NCBI RefSeq assembly: GCF_021442385.1
Contig: NZ_MUZA01000004.1
Coordinates: 111,902-175,901 of the forward strand
DNA: 64,000 nt
Origin: Micromonospora sp. MH99
GTDB taxonomy: Bacteria; Actinomycetota; Actinomycetes; Mycobacteriales; Micromonosporaceae
Direction: 5' to 3'
Below, piece after piece: positions 1-8,669 of this stretch (position 1 is the stretch's first letter; each line of letters opens with the position of its first letter). The position numbers were made by a program, and so were the translations under genes. Under the pieces are notes generated by a model. That model worked only from the letters and a program-made list of their open reading frames with translations, was not told the origin of the DNA and did no database searches.

Positions 1-549
1 GACCCGGACCAGTTCGTCCACCAGCCCGACACCCGCCGTGTCGCGGACCGGGTCGGAAAGCAGCCGTCCACTTTCCACCGCGTCACCGATGCGAATCGCG
101 ACGGTGGCGCCCAGGGGAACCAGGCGGAGCGTGGTCACCACCTGCTTGGCATGCTGAACCGACCGGGTGCCCGCCGACGTGTTGCCGTAACTGACGAAGC
201 CGATCGGCTTCCATGCCCATTCGCGGCCGAGGTAGTCCAGCGCGTTCTTCAGCGTCGCCGGCATCCCGTAGTTGTACTCCGGCGTGACTGCGATGAACCC
301 GTCCGCCGCGTCGACGATCGCGCTCCACCGACGTGTGTGCTCATGCTGGTAGACACCCGACGACGGATGCTCCTCCTCATCGAGGAACGGCAGGTTCAGT
401 TCGCCGAGGGCCACCGGTACAAGCTCGACGCCGAGTGCGGCGGCACGGGGGGTGGCCGCTTCGATCAACCACTGCGCCACCAGGGGGCCGAGGGCACCCG
501 GGCGGGTGCTGCAGATCAGTACGAGGACACGCGCCGGTTTCGTTGACAT
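1..549 (-). CDS. NADPH-dependent FMN reductase family protein (3' end outside window)
   Basis: Flavodoxin-like NAD(P)H:FMN/quinone reductase, a soluble flavoprotein that reduces flavins or quinones with NADPH. The reading frame is open from an ATG at 549 to the window edge, so the C-terminus is missing and 183 codons are visible. The N-terminus reads VLVLICSTRPGALGP, a P-loop-like phosphate-binding turn for FMN. TPEYNYGMPATLKNALDYL at about residues 80-98 is the family signature that contacts the isoalloxazine ring. It is transcribed divergently from the MarR regulator at 581, and an inverted repeat covers both start codons, so repression by that MarR protein and induction by electrophiles or quinones is likely (inference). 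Confidence 0.85.
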   Translation of the reverse strand, partial: MSTKPARVLVLICSTRPGALGPLVAQWLIEAATPRAAALGVELVPVALGELNLPFLDEEEHPSSGVYQHEHTRRWSAIVDAADGFIAVTPEYNYGMPATLKNALDYLGREWAWKPIGFVSYGNTSAGTRSVQHAKQVVTTLRLVPLGATVAIRIGDAVESGRLLSDPVRDTAGVGLVDELVRV

Positions 550-589
550 GGAAACGAAGGGTAGATGCTAGGTTGATTACATGTCAACG
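541..589. promoter_or_regulatory. Inverted repeat over the divergent FMN reductase / MarR starts
   Basis: CGTTGACATG at 541-550 is perfectly repeated in inverse orientation as CATGTCAACG at 580-589, and each arm contains the start codon of one divergent gene. A second, tighter arrangement GTTGA-N7-TCAAC lies at 572-588. MarR proteins bind such palindromes, so this is the probable operator. Only 31 bp separate the two coding regions. Confidence 0.6.
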
Positions 590-1063
590 AGTGGGCCGGC
601 CGGGGCCGTAGGTTGGTTGAACGCCGATGAGGAACGGGCGTGGCGGGCGTTCCTGCGGATAGTGGTCGCCGTCCAGACCGGCACGGCCCGCGACCTGGCC
701 GCGATCGGGCTCTCCGAACCGGACTACGAGGTGCTGAGCACCCTCTCGGAGCGGCCGGACCACACCAGCACCCTGGGGGAACAGGCCGACAAGATGGGCT
801 GGTCGCGCAGCCGGCTGTCCCGGCACGCCACCAGAATGGAGGGACGCGGCCTCTTGAGGCGCACACCTGACCCGGCCGACGGCAGAGGCTGTTTCCTTGT
901 CCTCACCGAGCAAGGTCTGGACGCACTCGAAAACGCCGCACCGGCCCACGTTCAGTCGGTACGACGTCACTTCATCGACCGGCTCACCCCAGACGACCTC
1001 GCCGCCATCGAACAGATTGCCCGGAGGCTGGAAGAACCCCCAACTGGCGGTCAGGGGCGATGA
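581..1063 (+). CDS. MarR family transcriptional regulator
   Basis: Winged-helix dimeric repressor of 160 aa. The core is typical of the family: GLSEPDYEVLSTLSE in helices 2-3, then the recognition region MGWSRSRLSRHATRMEGRGL, and a wing with RTPDPADGRGCFLVLTEQG (Asp/Gly-rich beta-hairpin). It starts with ATG at 581 inside the shared inverted repeat, which suggests autoregulation together with control of the divergent FMN reductase. Ligand unknown. MarR proteins next to flavin or quinone reductases commonly sense phenolics, quinones or oxidants; that is inference here. Confidence 0.9.
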   Translation: MSTSGPAGAVGWLNADEERAWRAFLRIVVAVQTGTARDLAAIGLSEPDYEVLSTLSERPDHTSTLGEQADKMGWSRSRLSRHATRMEGRGLLRRTPDPADGRGCFLVLTEQGLDALENAAPAHVQSVRRHFIDRLTPDDLAAIEQIARRLEEPPTGGQGR

Positions 1064-1164
1064 CCGGTCACCGGCGGGACAGGTATCCCCTGTCCCGCCT
1101 CCGCCACCAGCACGGCATCGGACCCGCCGCACGCGGTGGTGACCTGTCCATCCGGGACGATCCG

Positions 1165-2523
1165 CTAGCTGCCGGCCTGGTCGTGTGGGACGGTGACGGT
1201 GACGGTGCAGCCGACCGGCCGCCCGATCTCGTCGTGGCCGGCATACGTGAGGTGGTACACCCGGTCCCCGCCGTTTCCGGCACGTTCGGCCCGTAGCGCG
1301 CCGCCCGTGTCCGGCACGCCGACGGCGAAGCCACTGACGTCCGTGGCGTCGCCCCCGGTCAGGCCGGTCAGGGTGAACGCGTTCGGGCCGAGCACACCGT
1401 CGTGCAGGTCCACGGTGACGTTGACGTCGACCATCTTGTGGTTCGGCGGCCACAGGACCGGTCGGTCCGCCGCACAGTCGAGCTGCCGTACCGGCACGGG
1501 CTCCGCCAGGGTGGCGGTGGCGTGCCCGATGGTCGCGGTGAGCCGACCCCCGGCCTCGTAGTACATGTGCGCGGTGCGCCCGTCGAAATAGAACGTCGGC
1601 GCGGCCGAGCGGCCGAGGTCGGGCGCGGCGGTCATCGAGTCGTGTACGACGCCGAGGTGCGTCTCCTGGTCGAAGTCCTGCCCGACGTCCACCGCGTGCA
1701 TGTTGCCGTCGGCGGCGTGGTAGATCACCAGGTTGCGATCCTTCCAGCGCAGAAAGAACGGCCCCGAGGCGTTCGGGCCCTCGATGCCCTGCGGGGTCAC
1801 GAGCGGTTCGGGCTGGATGGCCCAGGTCCGCGCGTCGGTGGAGACCGCCCAGCGGATCCGTCGCGACACCGGTCCGGTCGGTCCGGGCAGCGCGGCGGTC
1901 GGATTGTCCATGAAGACCATCAGGTACCGGCTGCCCAGACGGGGCACGGACTGCTCGAAGACCCGGGCGTAGGAGGTCTCGCCACCGGTGGAGTCGTTGC
2001 GGCTGACCGCCGTTCCGCCGTAGTCGAAGTGGATGCCGTCGTCGGAGGTCGCGTACCGGGTGATCGAGTTCTCGCCGTGGAAATAGAGGAAGAGCTTGCC
2101 CTCGCCCTCGATCCACACCGCGTGGGGTGAGGAGATGTGGCTGACCGTCGGGTAGTACGGCAGCCAGGTGTTGCCGATCAGGGGGTTGGCGTCGTACTCC
2201 GTCCACGGGCCGTTGATCGAGTCGGAGTACGCGAGGGCGATCCCGCCGGGACGCTCGTGCGGCGCGTAGTACAGGTAGTAGGTCCCGAGCGGGTTGGGAA
2301 AGTAGTCGGCGGCCCGGATGACGCTCGGGAAGATGAACTCGTTGGTCGGGTTGTAGGCGAGGGCGCCCTTGTCGAACGCGGTGCCCTGGTAGGTGAACTG
2401 GGGAAAGTCGAGCGGGGGTTCGGCGGCTGCCGGCCGGACGCCGGTCACGGCGGCGACGATCAGGCCAGCACTGGCGGCCGCCAGCACAGCGCGTCGGGAC
2501 GACGGGGTGGATGGTCTCGTCAT
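1165..2523 (-). CDS. Secreted GH43-like five-bladed beta-propeller glycosidase (putative)
   Basis: 452-aa exported protein. The N-terminus has a twin-arginine signal (SRRAVLAAASAG followed by a hydrophobic stretch and an AAA-E cleavage region), so it is folded before export. The central about 330 residues look like a GH43/GH62/GH117-type propeller: repeated blades such as YYLYYAPHERPGGIALAYS, AWSP-like turns and ASGPFFLRWKDRNLVIYHAAD. The C-terminal about 100 residues, beginning at VLWPPNHKMVDV, form a beta-sandwich found attached to many actinobacterial secreted proteins. ATG 2523 is chosen over an upstream in-frame start because GAGGAAG lies just before it and the Tat signal begins there. 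It diverges from the LacI gene; palindromic operators lie between them. Substrate unknown. Confidence 0.65.
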   Translation of the reverse strand: MTRPSTPSSRRAVLAAASAGLIVAAVTGVRPAAAEPPLDFPQFTYQGTAFDKGALAYNPTNEFIFPSVIRAADYFPNPLGTYYLYYAPHERPGGIALAYSDSINGPWTEYDANPLIGNTWLPYYPTVSHISSPHAVWIEGEGKLFLYFHGENSITRYATSDDGIHFDYGGTAVSRNDSTGGETSYARVFEQSVPRLGSRYLMVFMDNPTAALPGPTGPVSRRIRWAVSTDARTWAIQPEPLVTPQGIEGPNASGPFFLRWKDRNLVIYHAADGNMHAVDVGQDFDQETHLGVVHDSMTAAPDLGRSAAPTFYFDGRTAHMYYEAGGRLTATIGHATATLAEPVPVRQLDCAADRPVLWPPNHKMVDVNVTVDLHDGVLGPNAFTLTGLTGGDATDVSGFAVGVPDTGGALRAERAGNGGDRVYHLTYAGHDEIGRPVGCTVTVTVPHDQAGS

Positions 2524-2629
2524 GCGGCTTCCTCTTCGGTCGGTGGGATCGTCGGCGGCACGAACGATGTGTGTGACGCTCAGTGAGGGCAGGGGGTATC
2601 GATCGACGGACACCCACTGAAGCCGCCGA

Positions 2630-2645
2630 GCTAATACGTATTAGC
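2630..2645. promoter_or_regulatory. LacI-type operator 1
   Basis: GCTAATACGTATTAGC is a perfect 16-bp palindrome with a central CG, the form bound by LacI/GalR repressors. It lies about 107 bp upstream of the secreted propeller gene. Two near-identical sites follow at 2753 and 2853. Confidence 0.75.
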
Positions 2646-2752
2646 ATCTATGTTTTTTCGATGTTGCGCGCTCGGCTGCGCCTCTGTCAAGAGTTGGCTC
2701 GGGGTTCGCCGACCCACCCCGGCCGGACGATGACCCGGCGGCAGCCTCGGTA

Positions 2753-2768
2753 GCTAATGCGCATTACT
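2753..2768. promoter_or_regulatory. LacI-type operator 2
   Basis: GCTAATGCGCATTACT matches operator 1 at 13 of 16 positions and keeps the central CG. It lies midway between the divergent genes, a position suited to repression of both promoters or to looping. Confidence 0.65.
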
Positions 2769-2785
2769 CCAGCCAGTTCATTACG

Positions 2786-2799
2786 ACGAAACCTTTCGT
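2786..2799. promoter_or_regulatory. Second palindrome type, ACGAAA-CC-TTTCGT
   Basis: Six-base arms are perfectly complementary around a CC centre. The CGAAA/TTTCG form resembles palindromes described upstream of actinomycete glycoside-hydrolase genes, so a different regulator may also act here. A TTGACA hexamer follows at 2807-2812. Confidence 0.4.
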
Positions 2800-2852
2800 T
2801 CACCTCTTGACAGCTGCCGGACCACCGACCAAGCTCCTTCCCAACGCCGATC

Positions 2853-2868
2853 GCTAATACGCATTAGC
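2853..2868. promoter_or_regulatory. LacI-type operator 3, next to the lacI-family start
   Basis: GCTAATACGCATTAGC differs from operator 1 at one base and ends 19 bp before the GTG start of the LacI-family gene. This position fits autoregulation of the whole downstream operon. Confidence 0.75.
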
Positions 2869-2887
2869 ACCGCCGAAGGGACCTGAC

Positions 2888-3934
2888 GTGACTCCTCCCC
2901 CCAGACGCGTCACTCAACGTGACATCGCGCGGATGGCTGGCGTCAGTCAGGCGACGGTGTCGCTGGTGCTCAACAATCGGACCGACGCCGACGTCCGCAT
3001 CGCCCAGGAGACCCGGGACCGGGTGCTGCGGGTGATCGCCGAGACCGGGTACGCGGCTGACCCCGTGGCCCGCCGCCTCGCCGCACGGTTCAACCGGATC
3101 ATCGGCGTCTTCACGTACGAGCCCGCCTTCCCCAGCGGCAGCCGAGACTTCTTCCACCCGTTCCTGCTGGGCATCGAGGAGTACGCCGAGCGGGTCGGCT
3201 GCGACCTGCTGCTGTTCACCAGCGCACCGGTCGTGGACGGCCGGCGACGCATCTTCCACCAGGACAACCGGCTCCGTCTGGCCGACGGGTGCATCCTGCT
3301 CGGGCGCGAGATCGCCGGCGCGGAGCTGGACCGACTCAACCGCGACGGATATCCGTACGTCGCCGTCGGACGCCGGGACGACGCCGGCGGCCCGGTCCCC
3401 TACGTCGGTGCCGCCTACGCCTCGGCGGTGTCCCAGCTCGTCGAGATCGCGCTGCGGCACGGTCACCGCCGGCTGACGTACGTGAGCACGGGCACCACCG
3501 CGGAATCCTCCGAAGACCGACGCCGCGGGTTTCATGCCGCCGCGGCGACCGCCCAGAGCGCCGGGCAGATGTCGGCGCTGGCCACCGAGGCCGACACCAC
3601 CATCGACGCCCTGCTGGCCGACGGGACCACCGTCGTCTTCGTGGAGGACTTCGCCACGGCGGTCGCGCTGGAGTCGGCCACCCGCCGGCGCGGCCTGACC
3701 GTGCCCGGCGACCTGTCGATCGTGACCCTCGGCGACCCGACGGTCCCCGTCCCCACCGACATCACGTTCACCGGGTTCCGCATCCCCCGCGAGGAGATGG
3801 GCCGACAGTCGGTCGAGGTGCTGACGGGCGTCATCGATGGCAGCGCGGACGGTGTCCAGCAGCGACTTCTCCCCTGCGAAATCGTCGAGGGCAGCACCCT
3901 CGGCACCCCTGATCCGGCGGTTGACCGGCGCTGA
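2888..3934 (+). CDS. LacI family transcriptional regulator of the amino-sugar locus
   Basis: 348-aa repressor. The DNA-binding helix-turn-helix and hinge are at residues 7-55 (VTQRDIARMAGVSQATVSLVL, then an ARRLA-like hinge helix), followed by a periplasmic-binding-protein-like sugar-sensing domain to the C-terminus. It starts with GTG at 2888. It is the first gene of a tightly packed plus-strand series ending at 11942, and three GCTAATRCGYATTAGC-type palindromes precede it. It most likely represses both this operon and the divergent secreted propeller gene until a sugar or sugar phosphate binds. The inducer is unknown; amino sugars are suggested by the downstream kinase and NanE. Confidence 0.92.
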   Translation: MTPPPRRVTQRDIARMAGVSQATVSLVLNNRTDADVRIAQETRDRVLRVIAETGYAADPVARRLAARFNRIIGVFTYEPAFPSGSRDFFHPFLLGIEEYAERVGCDLLLFTSAPVVDGRRRIFHQDNRLRLADGCILLGREIAGAELDRLNRDGYPYVAVGRRDDAGGPVPYVGAAYASAVSQLVEIALRHGHRRLTYVSTGTTAESSEDRRRGFHAAAATAQSAGQMSALATEADTTIDALLADGTTVVFVEDFATAVALESATRRRGLTVPGDLSIVTLGDPTVPVPTDITFTGFRIPREEMGRQSVEVLTGVIDGSADGVQQRLLPCEIVEGSTLGTPDPAVDRR

Positions 3935-3964
3935 GCGGTCGGCCGCGCAACTGGAAGGAAACAC

Positions 3965-5569
3965 GTGGTACTCATGCGTACGGACGTCCTCGTCGTCGGG
4001 GGCGGGTTGGGCGGCGTCGCCGCGGCGCTCGCCGCAGCCCGGGCCGGCCGGTCCGTCATCCTGACCGAGGAGTTCGACTGGCTCGGCGGGCAACTCACCA
4101 GCCAGGCCGTCCCCCCGGACGAACACTCCTGGATCGAGCAGTTCGGCGCCACCGCCAGCTATCGGGAGCTGCGCAACGGCATTCGCGACTACTACCGTCG
4201 GCACTACCCGTTGACCGAACGGTCCCGGTCCTGGACCGACCTCAACCCCGGTGCGGGTTGGGTGAGCCGGCTCTGCCACGAGCCGCGGGTGGCCGTCGCT
4301 GTCCTCGAACAGATGCTCGCGCCGTACCTCGGTTCGGGCCGTATCCGGGTGCTCCAGCCGTACCGGCCGGTGGCCGCGGAGACCGACGGGGACCGGGTGA
4401 CCGGCGTGACCCTCGCGCACCGCGACCGCGACGAGCGGATCGACGTGGTCGCGCCGTACGTCCTGGACGCCACCGAGACCGGCGAGTTGCTACCGCTGAC
4501 GGGCACCGAGTACGTCACCGGGTTCGAATCGCAGGCGGACACCGGTGAGCCGAGCGCCCCGGCCGAGGCCCAGCCGATGAACATGCAGGCGGTGTCCGTC
4601 TGCTTCGCCCTCGACCACGTCGACGGCGACCACACCATCGACCGTCCCGCGGGGTACGACTTCTGGCGCGACTACAAGCCCGACTTCTGGGGTGACCGGC
4701 TGCTGTCCTGGAAGTCACCGCACCCGCGCACGCTGGAGATCGTCGAGCGCAGCTTCACCCCCAACCCGGACGACGACCCGTTGAGCGTCAACGCCGACCA
4801 ACGCCTCAACCCCGGCGACGGCAACCTGTGGACGTTCCGCCGGATCGCCGCGCGGCGCAACTTCACCGACGGCGCGTACGACAGCGACATCACGCTGGTC
4901 AACTGGCCGATGATCGACTACTTCGAGGGTCCGGTCATCGACGTCCCGAACGCGTCGTGGCACCTGTCCAAGGCCCGCGAGCTGTCGTACTCGGTGCTGT
5001 ACTGGATGCAGACGGAGGCGCCGCGCCCGGACGGCGGCACCGGCTTCCCGGGCCTGCGGCTGCGTGGCGACGTGACCGGCAGCGCGGACGGCCTGGCCCA
5101 GGCCCCGTACATCCGCGAGTCCCGCCGGATCCGTGCCGAATACACGGTGGCCGAGCAGGATCTGTCCCTGGCGGTCCGGGGCGACCACGGCGCGGTCAGC
5201 TACCCGGACGCGGTGGGCGTGGGCATGTACCGGATCGACCTGCACCCGTCGACCGGCGGCGACAACTACATCGACGTCGGCTCCTGCCCGTTCGAGATTC
5301 CGCTCGGCGCGCTGATCCCGCAGCGGATGGAGAACCTGCTGCCGGCCGGCAAGAACATCGGCACCACCCACATCACCAACGGCAGCTACCGGCTGCACCC
5401 CGTCGAGTGGAACGTCGGTGAGGTCGCCGGTCTGCTCGCCGACTTCTGTCTGGCGCAGGGCGAGTCCCCGCGCGCGGTCCGCAACACCCCCCGTCTGCTG
5501 GCTGACTTCCAGGACCGCCTCACCGCGGCCGGGGTGGAGCAGCGCTGGCCACAGATCGCGGGCTACTGA
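3965..5569 (+). CDS. FAD-dependent oxidoreductase (FAD_oxidored family, PF12831-like)
   Basis: 534-aa flavoprotein. The N-terminus VLVVGGGLGGVAAALAAARAG is a Rossmann GxGxxG FAD site, with an acidic residue ending the second strand. Late in the protein, IPQRMENLLPAGKNIGTTHI and the following GEVAG form the FAD-closing segment typical of PF12831. No signal peptide or membrane segment is visible, so it should be cytosolic. GTG 3965 is preferred to ATG 3974 because GGAAGG lies six bases before it. It sits 30 bp after the LacI gene and 25 bp before the transporter lipoprotein. Family members occur in many sugar-utilisation clusters without a proven reaction; oxidation of an imported glycoside or amino-sugar derivative is an inference. 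Confidence 0.8.
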   Translation: MVLMRTDVLVVGGGLGGVAAALAAARAGRSVILTEEFDWLGGQLTSQAVPPDEHSWIEQFGATASYRELRNGIRDYYRRHYPLTERSRSWTDLNPGAGWVSRLCHEPRVAVAVLEQMLAPYLGSGRIRVLQPYRPVAAETDGDRVTGVTLAHRDRDERIDVVAPYVLDATETGELLPLTGTEYVTGFESQADTGEPSAPAEAQPMNMQAVSVCFALDHVDGDHTIDRPAGYDFWRDYKPDFWGDRLLSWKSPHPRTLEIVERSFTPNPDDDPLSVNADQRLNPGDGNLWTFRRIAARRNFTDGAYDSDITLVNWPMIDYFEGPVIDVPNASWHLSKARELSYSVLYWMQTEAPRPDGGTGFPGLRLRGDVTGSADGLAQAPYIRESRRIRAEYTVAEQDLSLAVRGDHGAVSYPDAVGVGMYRIDLHPSTGGDNYIDVGSCPFEIPLGALIPQRMENLLPAGKNIGTTHITNGSYRLHPVEWNVGEVAGLLADFCLAQGESPRAVRNTPRLLADFQDRLTAAGVEQRWPQIAGY

Positions 5570-5594
5570 ACACACCCCCGGTAAGGAGAACATT

Positions 5595-6878
5595 GTGAAA
5601 GCAGGAAAGGCCCTGCGCGGCGTCGCCGTGGCACTGGCCGGCACGCTCGCCCTGACCGCCTGCGGTGGCGGTGACGACGCCGACGACAGCGGCCCGGCGG
5701 CACTGCGGATGACCGTCTGGTCGGCCAACGAGGCGCACCTCAAGTTGTTCAACGAGATCGCCGACGAGTACCGCAAGAGCCACCCGGACGTGACCGAGAT
5801 CAAGTTCGATCCGCTGCCGTTCGACACCTACACCACGACCCTGACGACGCAGATCGCGGGCGGGAACGCGCCGGACCTCGCGTGGGTGTTCGAGAACTCC
5901 GCCCCCGACTTCGTGGCCTCGGGCGCGCTGCTGCCGCTGGACGACACCCTCAAGAAGGCCGAGGGCTACGGGTACGAGGACATCTCCCCCGCCACGCTCA
6001 AGCTCTGGCAGAACGACGGCAAGCTGTACGCGTACCCCTTCTCCACCTCGCCGTTCGGGGTCTTCGTCAACAACGACATGGTCAAGAAGGCCGGGCAGAA
6101 GACCCCGGCCGAGCTGATCGCGGCTGGCCAGTGGAACTGGGACAACGCCCTGGCAACCGCCGCGGCGACGGCGGCGGACTCCGGCAAGGCCGGGATGGTC
6201 ATCCGGGACTTCGACTACAAGGGCTGGGACAACCTGTCCACCTTCTGGACCGGGTGGGGCGCCCAGGCGTGGAGCGAGGACGGCAAGTCCTGTGGCTTCA
6301 ACAGCCCGGAGATGGTCGATGCGATGACCACCCTGCACAAGGCCACCTTCACCCAGAAGGCGCTGCCGGGCCCCGGTACGACCGCCGACTTCTTCGCCGG
6401 TGACTCGGCCATGACGGTCACCCAGATCTCCCGCGCCTCGCTGCTGAAGGACGACGGCTTCGGGTGGGACCTGGTGCCGCTGCCGGCCGGTCCGAAGGGG
6501 AACTACGCGGTGGTCGGCCAGGCCGGCATCGGTGTGATGAAGAAGAGCCCGCACGCCAAGCAGGCGGCCGACTTCCTGGCCTTCTTCACCAACCCCACGA
6601 ACTCGGCGAAGCTCGCCCAGTTCTTCCCGGCGCCCCGGCAGTCGCAGCTGACCGCCGAGACCCTCGCCAAGACGAACCCGAAGCTCAAGCCGGAGCAGCT
6701 GCAGAAGGTCGTCATCGACGGCATCACCAACGGCGTGGTCAAGCCCAGCCACTCCGGCCAAGCCGAGCTGAGCCAGCAGGTCCGCGCCGGACTCGACCCG
6801 CTGTGGCAGCCGAACGCGGACGTCAAGGCCGTACTCGACGGCGTCTGCACCAAGATCCAGCCGCTGCTGGCGAAGTAA
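5595..6878 (+). CDS. ABC sugar transporter substrate-binding lipoprotein
   Basis: 427-aa extracytoplasmic solute-binding protein (family 1). A lipoprotein signal is clear: positively charged start, hydrophobic run and lipobox LTAC followed by a Gly/Asp-rich linker, so the mature protein is anchored by its Cys. The fold-1 core includes MTVWSANEAHLKLFNEIADE, the NAPDLAWVFENSAPDFVASG region and FFTNPTNSAKLAQFFP near the end. GTG 5595 is chosen because AAGGAGAA immediately precedes it and it begins the signal peptide; the longer upstream open frame is not used. It delivers a sugar to the two permeases that follow. The ATPase is not encoded here, so a shared MsiK-type ATPase elsewhere is likely. 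Confidence 0.92.
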   Translation: MKAGKALRGVAVALAGTLALTACGGGDDADDSGPAALRMTVWSANEAHLKLFNEIADEYRKSHPDVTEIKFDPLPFDTYTTTLTTQIAGGNAPDLAWVFENSAPDFVASGALLPLDDTLKKAEGYGYEDISPATLKLWQNDGKLYAYPFSTSPFGVFVNNDMVKKAGQKTPAELIAAGQWNWDNALATAAATAADSGKAGMVIRDFDYKGWDNLSTFWTGWGAQAWSEDGKSCGFNSPEMVDAMTTLHKATFTQKALPGPGTTADFFAGDSAMTVTQISRASLLKDDGFGWDLVPLPAGPKGNYAVVGQAGIGVMKKSPHAKQAADFLAFFTNPTNSAKLAQFFPAPRQSQLTAETLAKTNPKLKPEQLQKVVIDGITNGVVKPSHSGQAELSQQVRAGLDPLWQPNADVKAVLDGVCTKIQPLLAK

Positions 6879-6889
6879 GGCCAACGATC

Positions 6890-7837
6890 ATGACCCAGAC
6901 GGACACCAGGGTGGGCTCGGCTGCTGCCGGGCCCACCCCGGGCCCGGCCCGGCCGTTCTGGACCAGCCGCCGCCGGGACCAGCTCGCCGGATACGTGTTC
7001 ATCGCACCGCAACTGCTCGGCAGCGTCGTCTTCGTGATCCTGCCGCTGATCCTCGTGCTCTGGTACAGCCTGCACGAGTGGAACGTGCTCGCCGGAACCT
7101 TCGACTTCGTCGGCACCGACAACTACAAGGCTCTCGCCGATGATCCCAACCTCGGTGCGGTGCTGCGCGCCACCGGACTGTTCTCCGTCGGTTTGGTGGT
7201 GCTCAACCTCGGCCTGGCGCTGCTTCTGGCAGTCCTGCTGAACCAGAGGCTGCGGGGCACGATCGTGTTCCGCACGCTGTTCTTCTCGCCCGTGGTGGTC
7301 TCGCTGGTGGCCTGGACCATCGTTTGGGGCTTCCTGCTTCAGGACAACGGCGGGATCAACGGGCTGCTCGACACCATCGGGGTGGACGGGCCGAACTGGC
7401 TGCGCGGCGAGGGCACCGCGATGGTCTCCGTGATCGTCGTGCAGGTGTTCAAGAACGTCGGCCTGAACATGGTGCTGTTCCTGGCCGCCCTCCAGGGTGT
7501 GCCGGGCGAGCTGTACGAGGCCGCCGAGGTGGACGGGGCGAGCCGCATGCGTCAGTTCTGGCGGATCACCGTACCGCTGATCAGCCCCACGATCCTGCTG
7601 ACGTCGATCATCACAGTGGTCGGGTCGTTGCAGGTCTTCGCGCAGATCTCGGTGCTCACCCAGGGCGGCCCGGGCACATCGACGACGGTCCTCGTCTACT
7701 ACCTGTACCAGCAGGCCTTCCAATTCCATCACTTCGGCTACGGCGCCACGCTGTCGATCGTCCTGTTCGCCATCGTGCTCGCCCTCACCGTGCTGCAGTG
7801 GCAGATGCGCAAGAGGTGGGTCTTCCATGAGTCGTGA
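6890..7837 (+). CDS. Sugar ABC transporter permease (MalF-like)
   Basis: 315-aa inner-membrane permease with about six transmembrane helices. The first is YVFIAPQLLGSVVFVILPLI after a Pro-rich cytosolic N-terminus. The ATPase-coupling EAA loop, EAAEVDGASRMRQFWRITVP, is intact at about residue 205. ATG 6890 lies 11 bp after the lipoprotein stop. It overlaps the next permease by 11 bp, and the two should form the heterodimeric channel for the importer. Confidence 0.93.
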   Translation: MTQTDTRVGSAAAGPTPGPARPFWTSRRRDQLAGYVFIAPQLLGSVVFVILPLILVLWYSLHEWNVLAGTFDFVGTDNYKALADDPNLGAVLRATGLFSVGLVVLNLGLALLLAVLLNQRLRGTIVFRTLFFSPVVVSLVAWTIVWGFLLQDNGGINGLLDTIGVDGPNWLRGEGTAMVSVIVVQVFKNVGLNMVLFLAALQGVPGELYEAAEVDGASRMRQFWRITVPLISPTILLTSIITVVGSLQVFAQISVLTQGGPGTSTTVLVYYLYQQAFQFHHFGYGATLSIVLFAIVLALTVLQWQMRKRWVFHES

Positions 7838-8669
7838 CCTGTCCCGCCGGACCAAGCTGGTGCTCTACGGCGTGCTGCTGGTCCTGGCGATCCCGTTCGT
7901 CTTCCCGACCTGGTGGATGGTCACCTCGTCGCTGAAGCCGGTGGCGGACATCTTCGCCTTCCCGCCGAAGCTCCTGCCGACCAATCCCCGGTTCGACGCC
8001 TATCAGCGGGTGTTCGAGTTGCAGCCGTTCGGGCAGCAGTACCTGAACAGCCTCTACATCGCGCTGGTCGTCACGGTCGGCACCATGGCCGTGTCGGCGC
8101 TGGCCGGGTACGCCTTCGCGCGCATCCGGTTCCGGGGCCAGAACGTGCTGTTCCTGGTCGTCCTCGCGGGCCTGCTCATTCCGAGCGAGGTGACGATCGT
8201 GCCGCTGTTCCAGATGTTCTTCAAACTCGGCCTGGTCAACACCCACTGGCCGCTGATCCTGGTGCCGATCTTCGGCGCGCCCAGCGTTCTGGCGACGTTC
8301 ATCATGCGGCAGTTCTTCATCAGCCTGCCCGGTGAGTTGGAGGAGGCGGCCCGGGTCGACGGGCTGGGCCGATTCGCCACCTTCTGGCGGATCGCCCTGC
8401 CGCTGTCGCGCCCGGCGCTGGGCGCGGTGGCGATCTTCACCTTCCTGCACAGCTGGAACCTCTATCTGGAGCCGATCGTCTTCCTCTCCTCGCCGGAGAA
8501 GTTCACCCTGCCCCAGGCGCTCACCCAGTTCGTCGACGCCTACGGCGGCCCCATGTGGGACGTCCAGATGGCCGCGGCGTCGATGACCGCCCTGCCCGTC
8601 CTGGTGGTCTTCGTCATCGCGCAGAAGCAGTTCGTCGAGGGCCTCGCGCACACCGGCCTCAAGGGATGA
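7827..8669 (+). CDS. Sugar ABC transporter permease (MalG-like)
   Basis: 280-aa partner permease with six predicted helices, starting with a short cytosolic N-terminus and a first helix around LVLYGVLLVLAIPFVFPTWW. The EAA loop is EEAARVDGLGRFATFWRIAL. Its start overlaps the preceding permease and its stop overlaps the ROK kinase start by four bases (ATGA at 8666-8669), so the transporter and the catabolic enzymes are translationally coupled. Confidence 0.93.
   Translation: MSRDLSRRTKLVLYGVLLVLAIPFVFPTWWMVTSSLKPVADIFAFPPKLLPTNPRFDAYQRVFELQPFGQQYLNSLYIALVVTVGTMAVSALAGYAFARIRFRGQNVLFLVVLAGLLIPSEVTIVPLFQMFFKLGLVNTHWPLILVPIFGAPSVLATFIMRQFFISLPGELEEAARVDGLGRFATFWRIALPLSRPALGAVAIFTFLHSWNLYLEPIVFLSSPEKFTLPQALTQFVDAYGGPMWDVQMAAASMTALPVLVVFVIAQKQFVEGLAHTGLKG

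Noticed and set aside
584..2647. 687-codon minus-strand open frame
   Set aside because: It is an antisense shadow of the MarR gene and an out-of-frame shadow of the secreted propeller gene; it has Arg/Pro/Gly-rich composition and no domain.
2864..4420. 518-codon minus-strand open frame
   Set aside because: Antisense to the LacI and FAD oxidoreductase genes, which have clear motifs and start signals.
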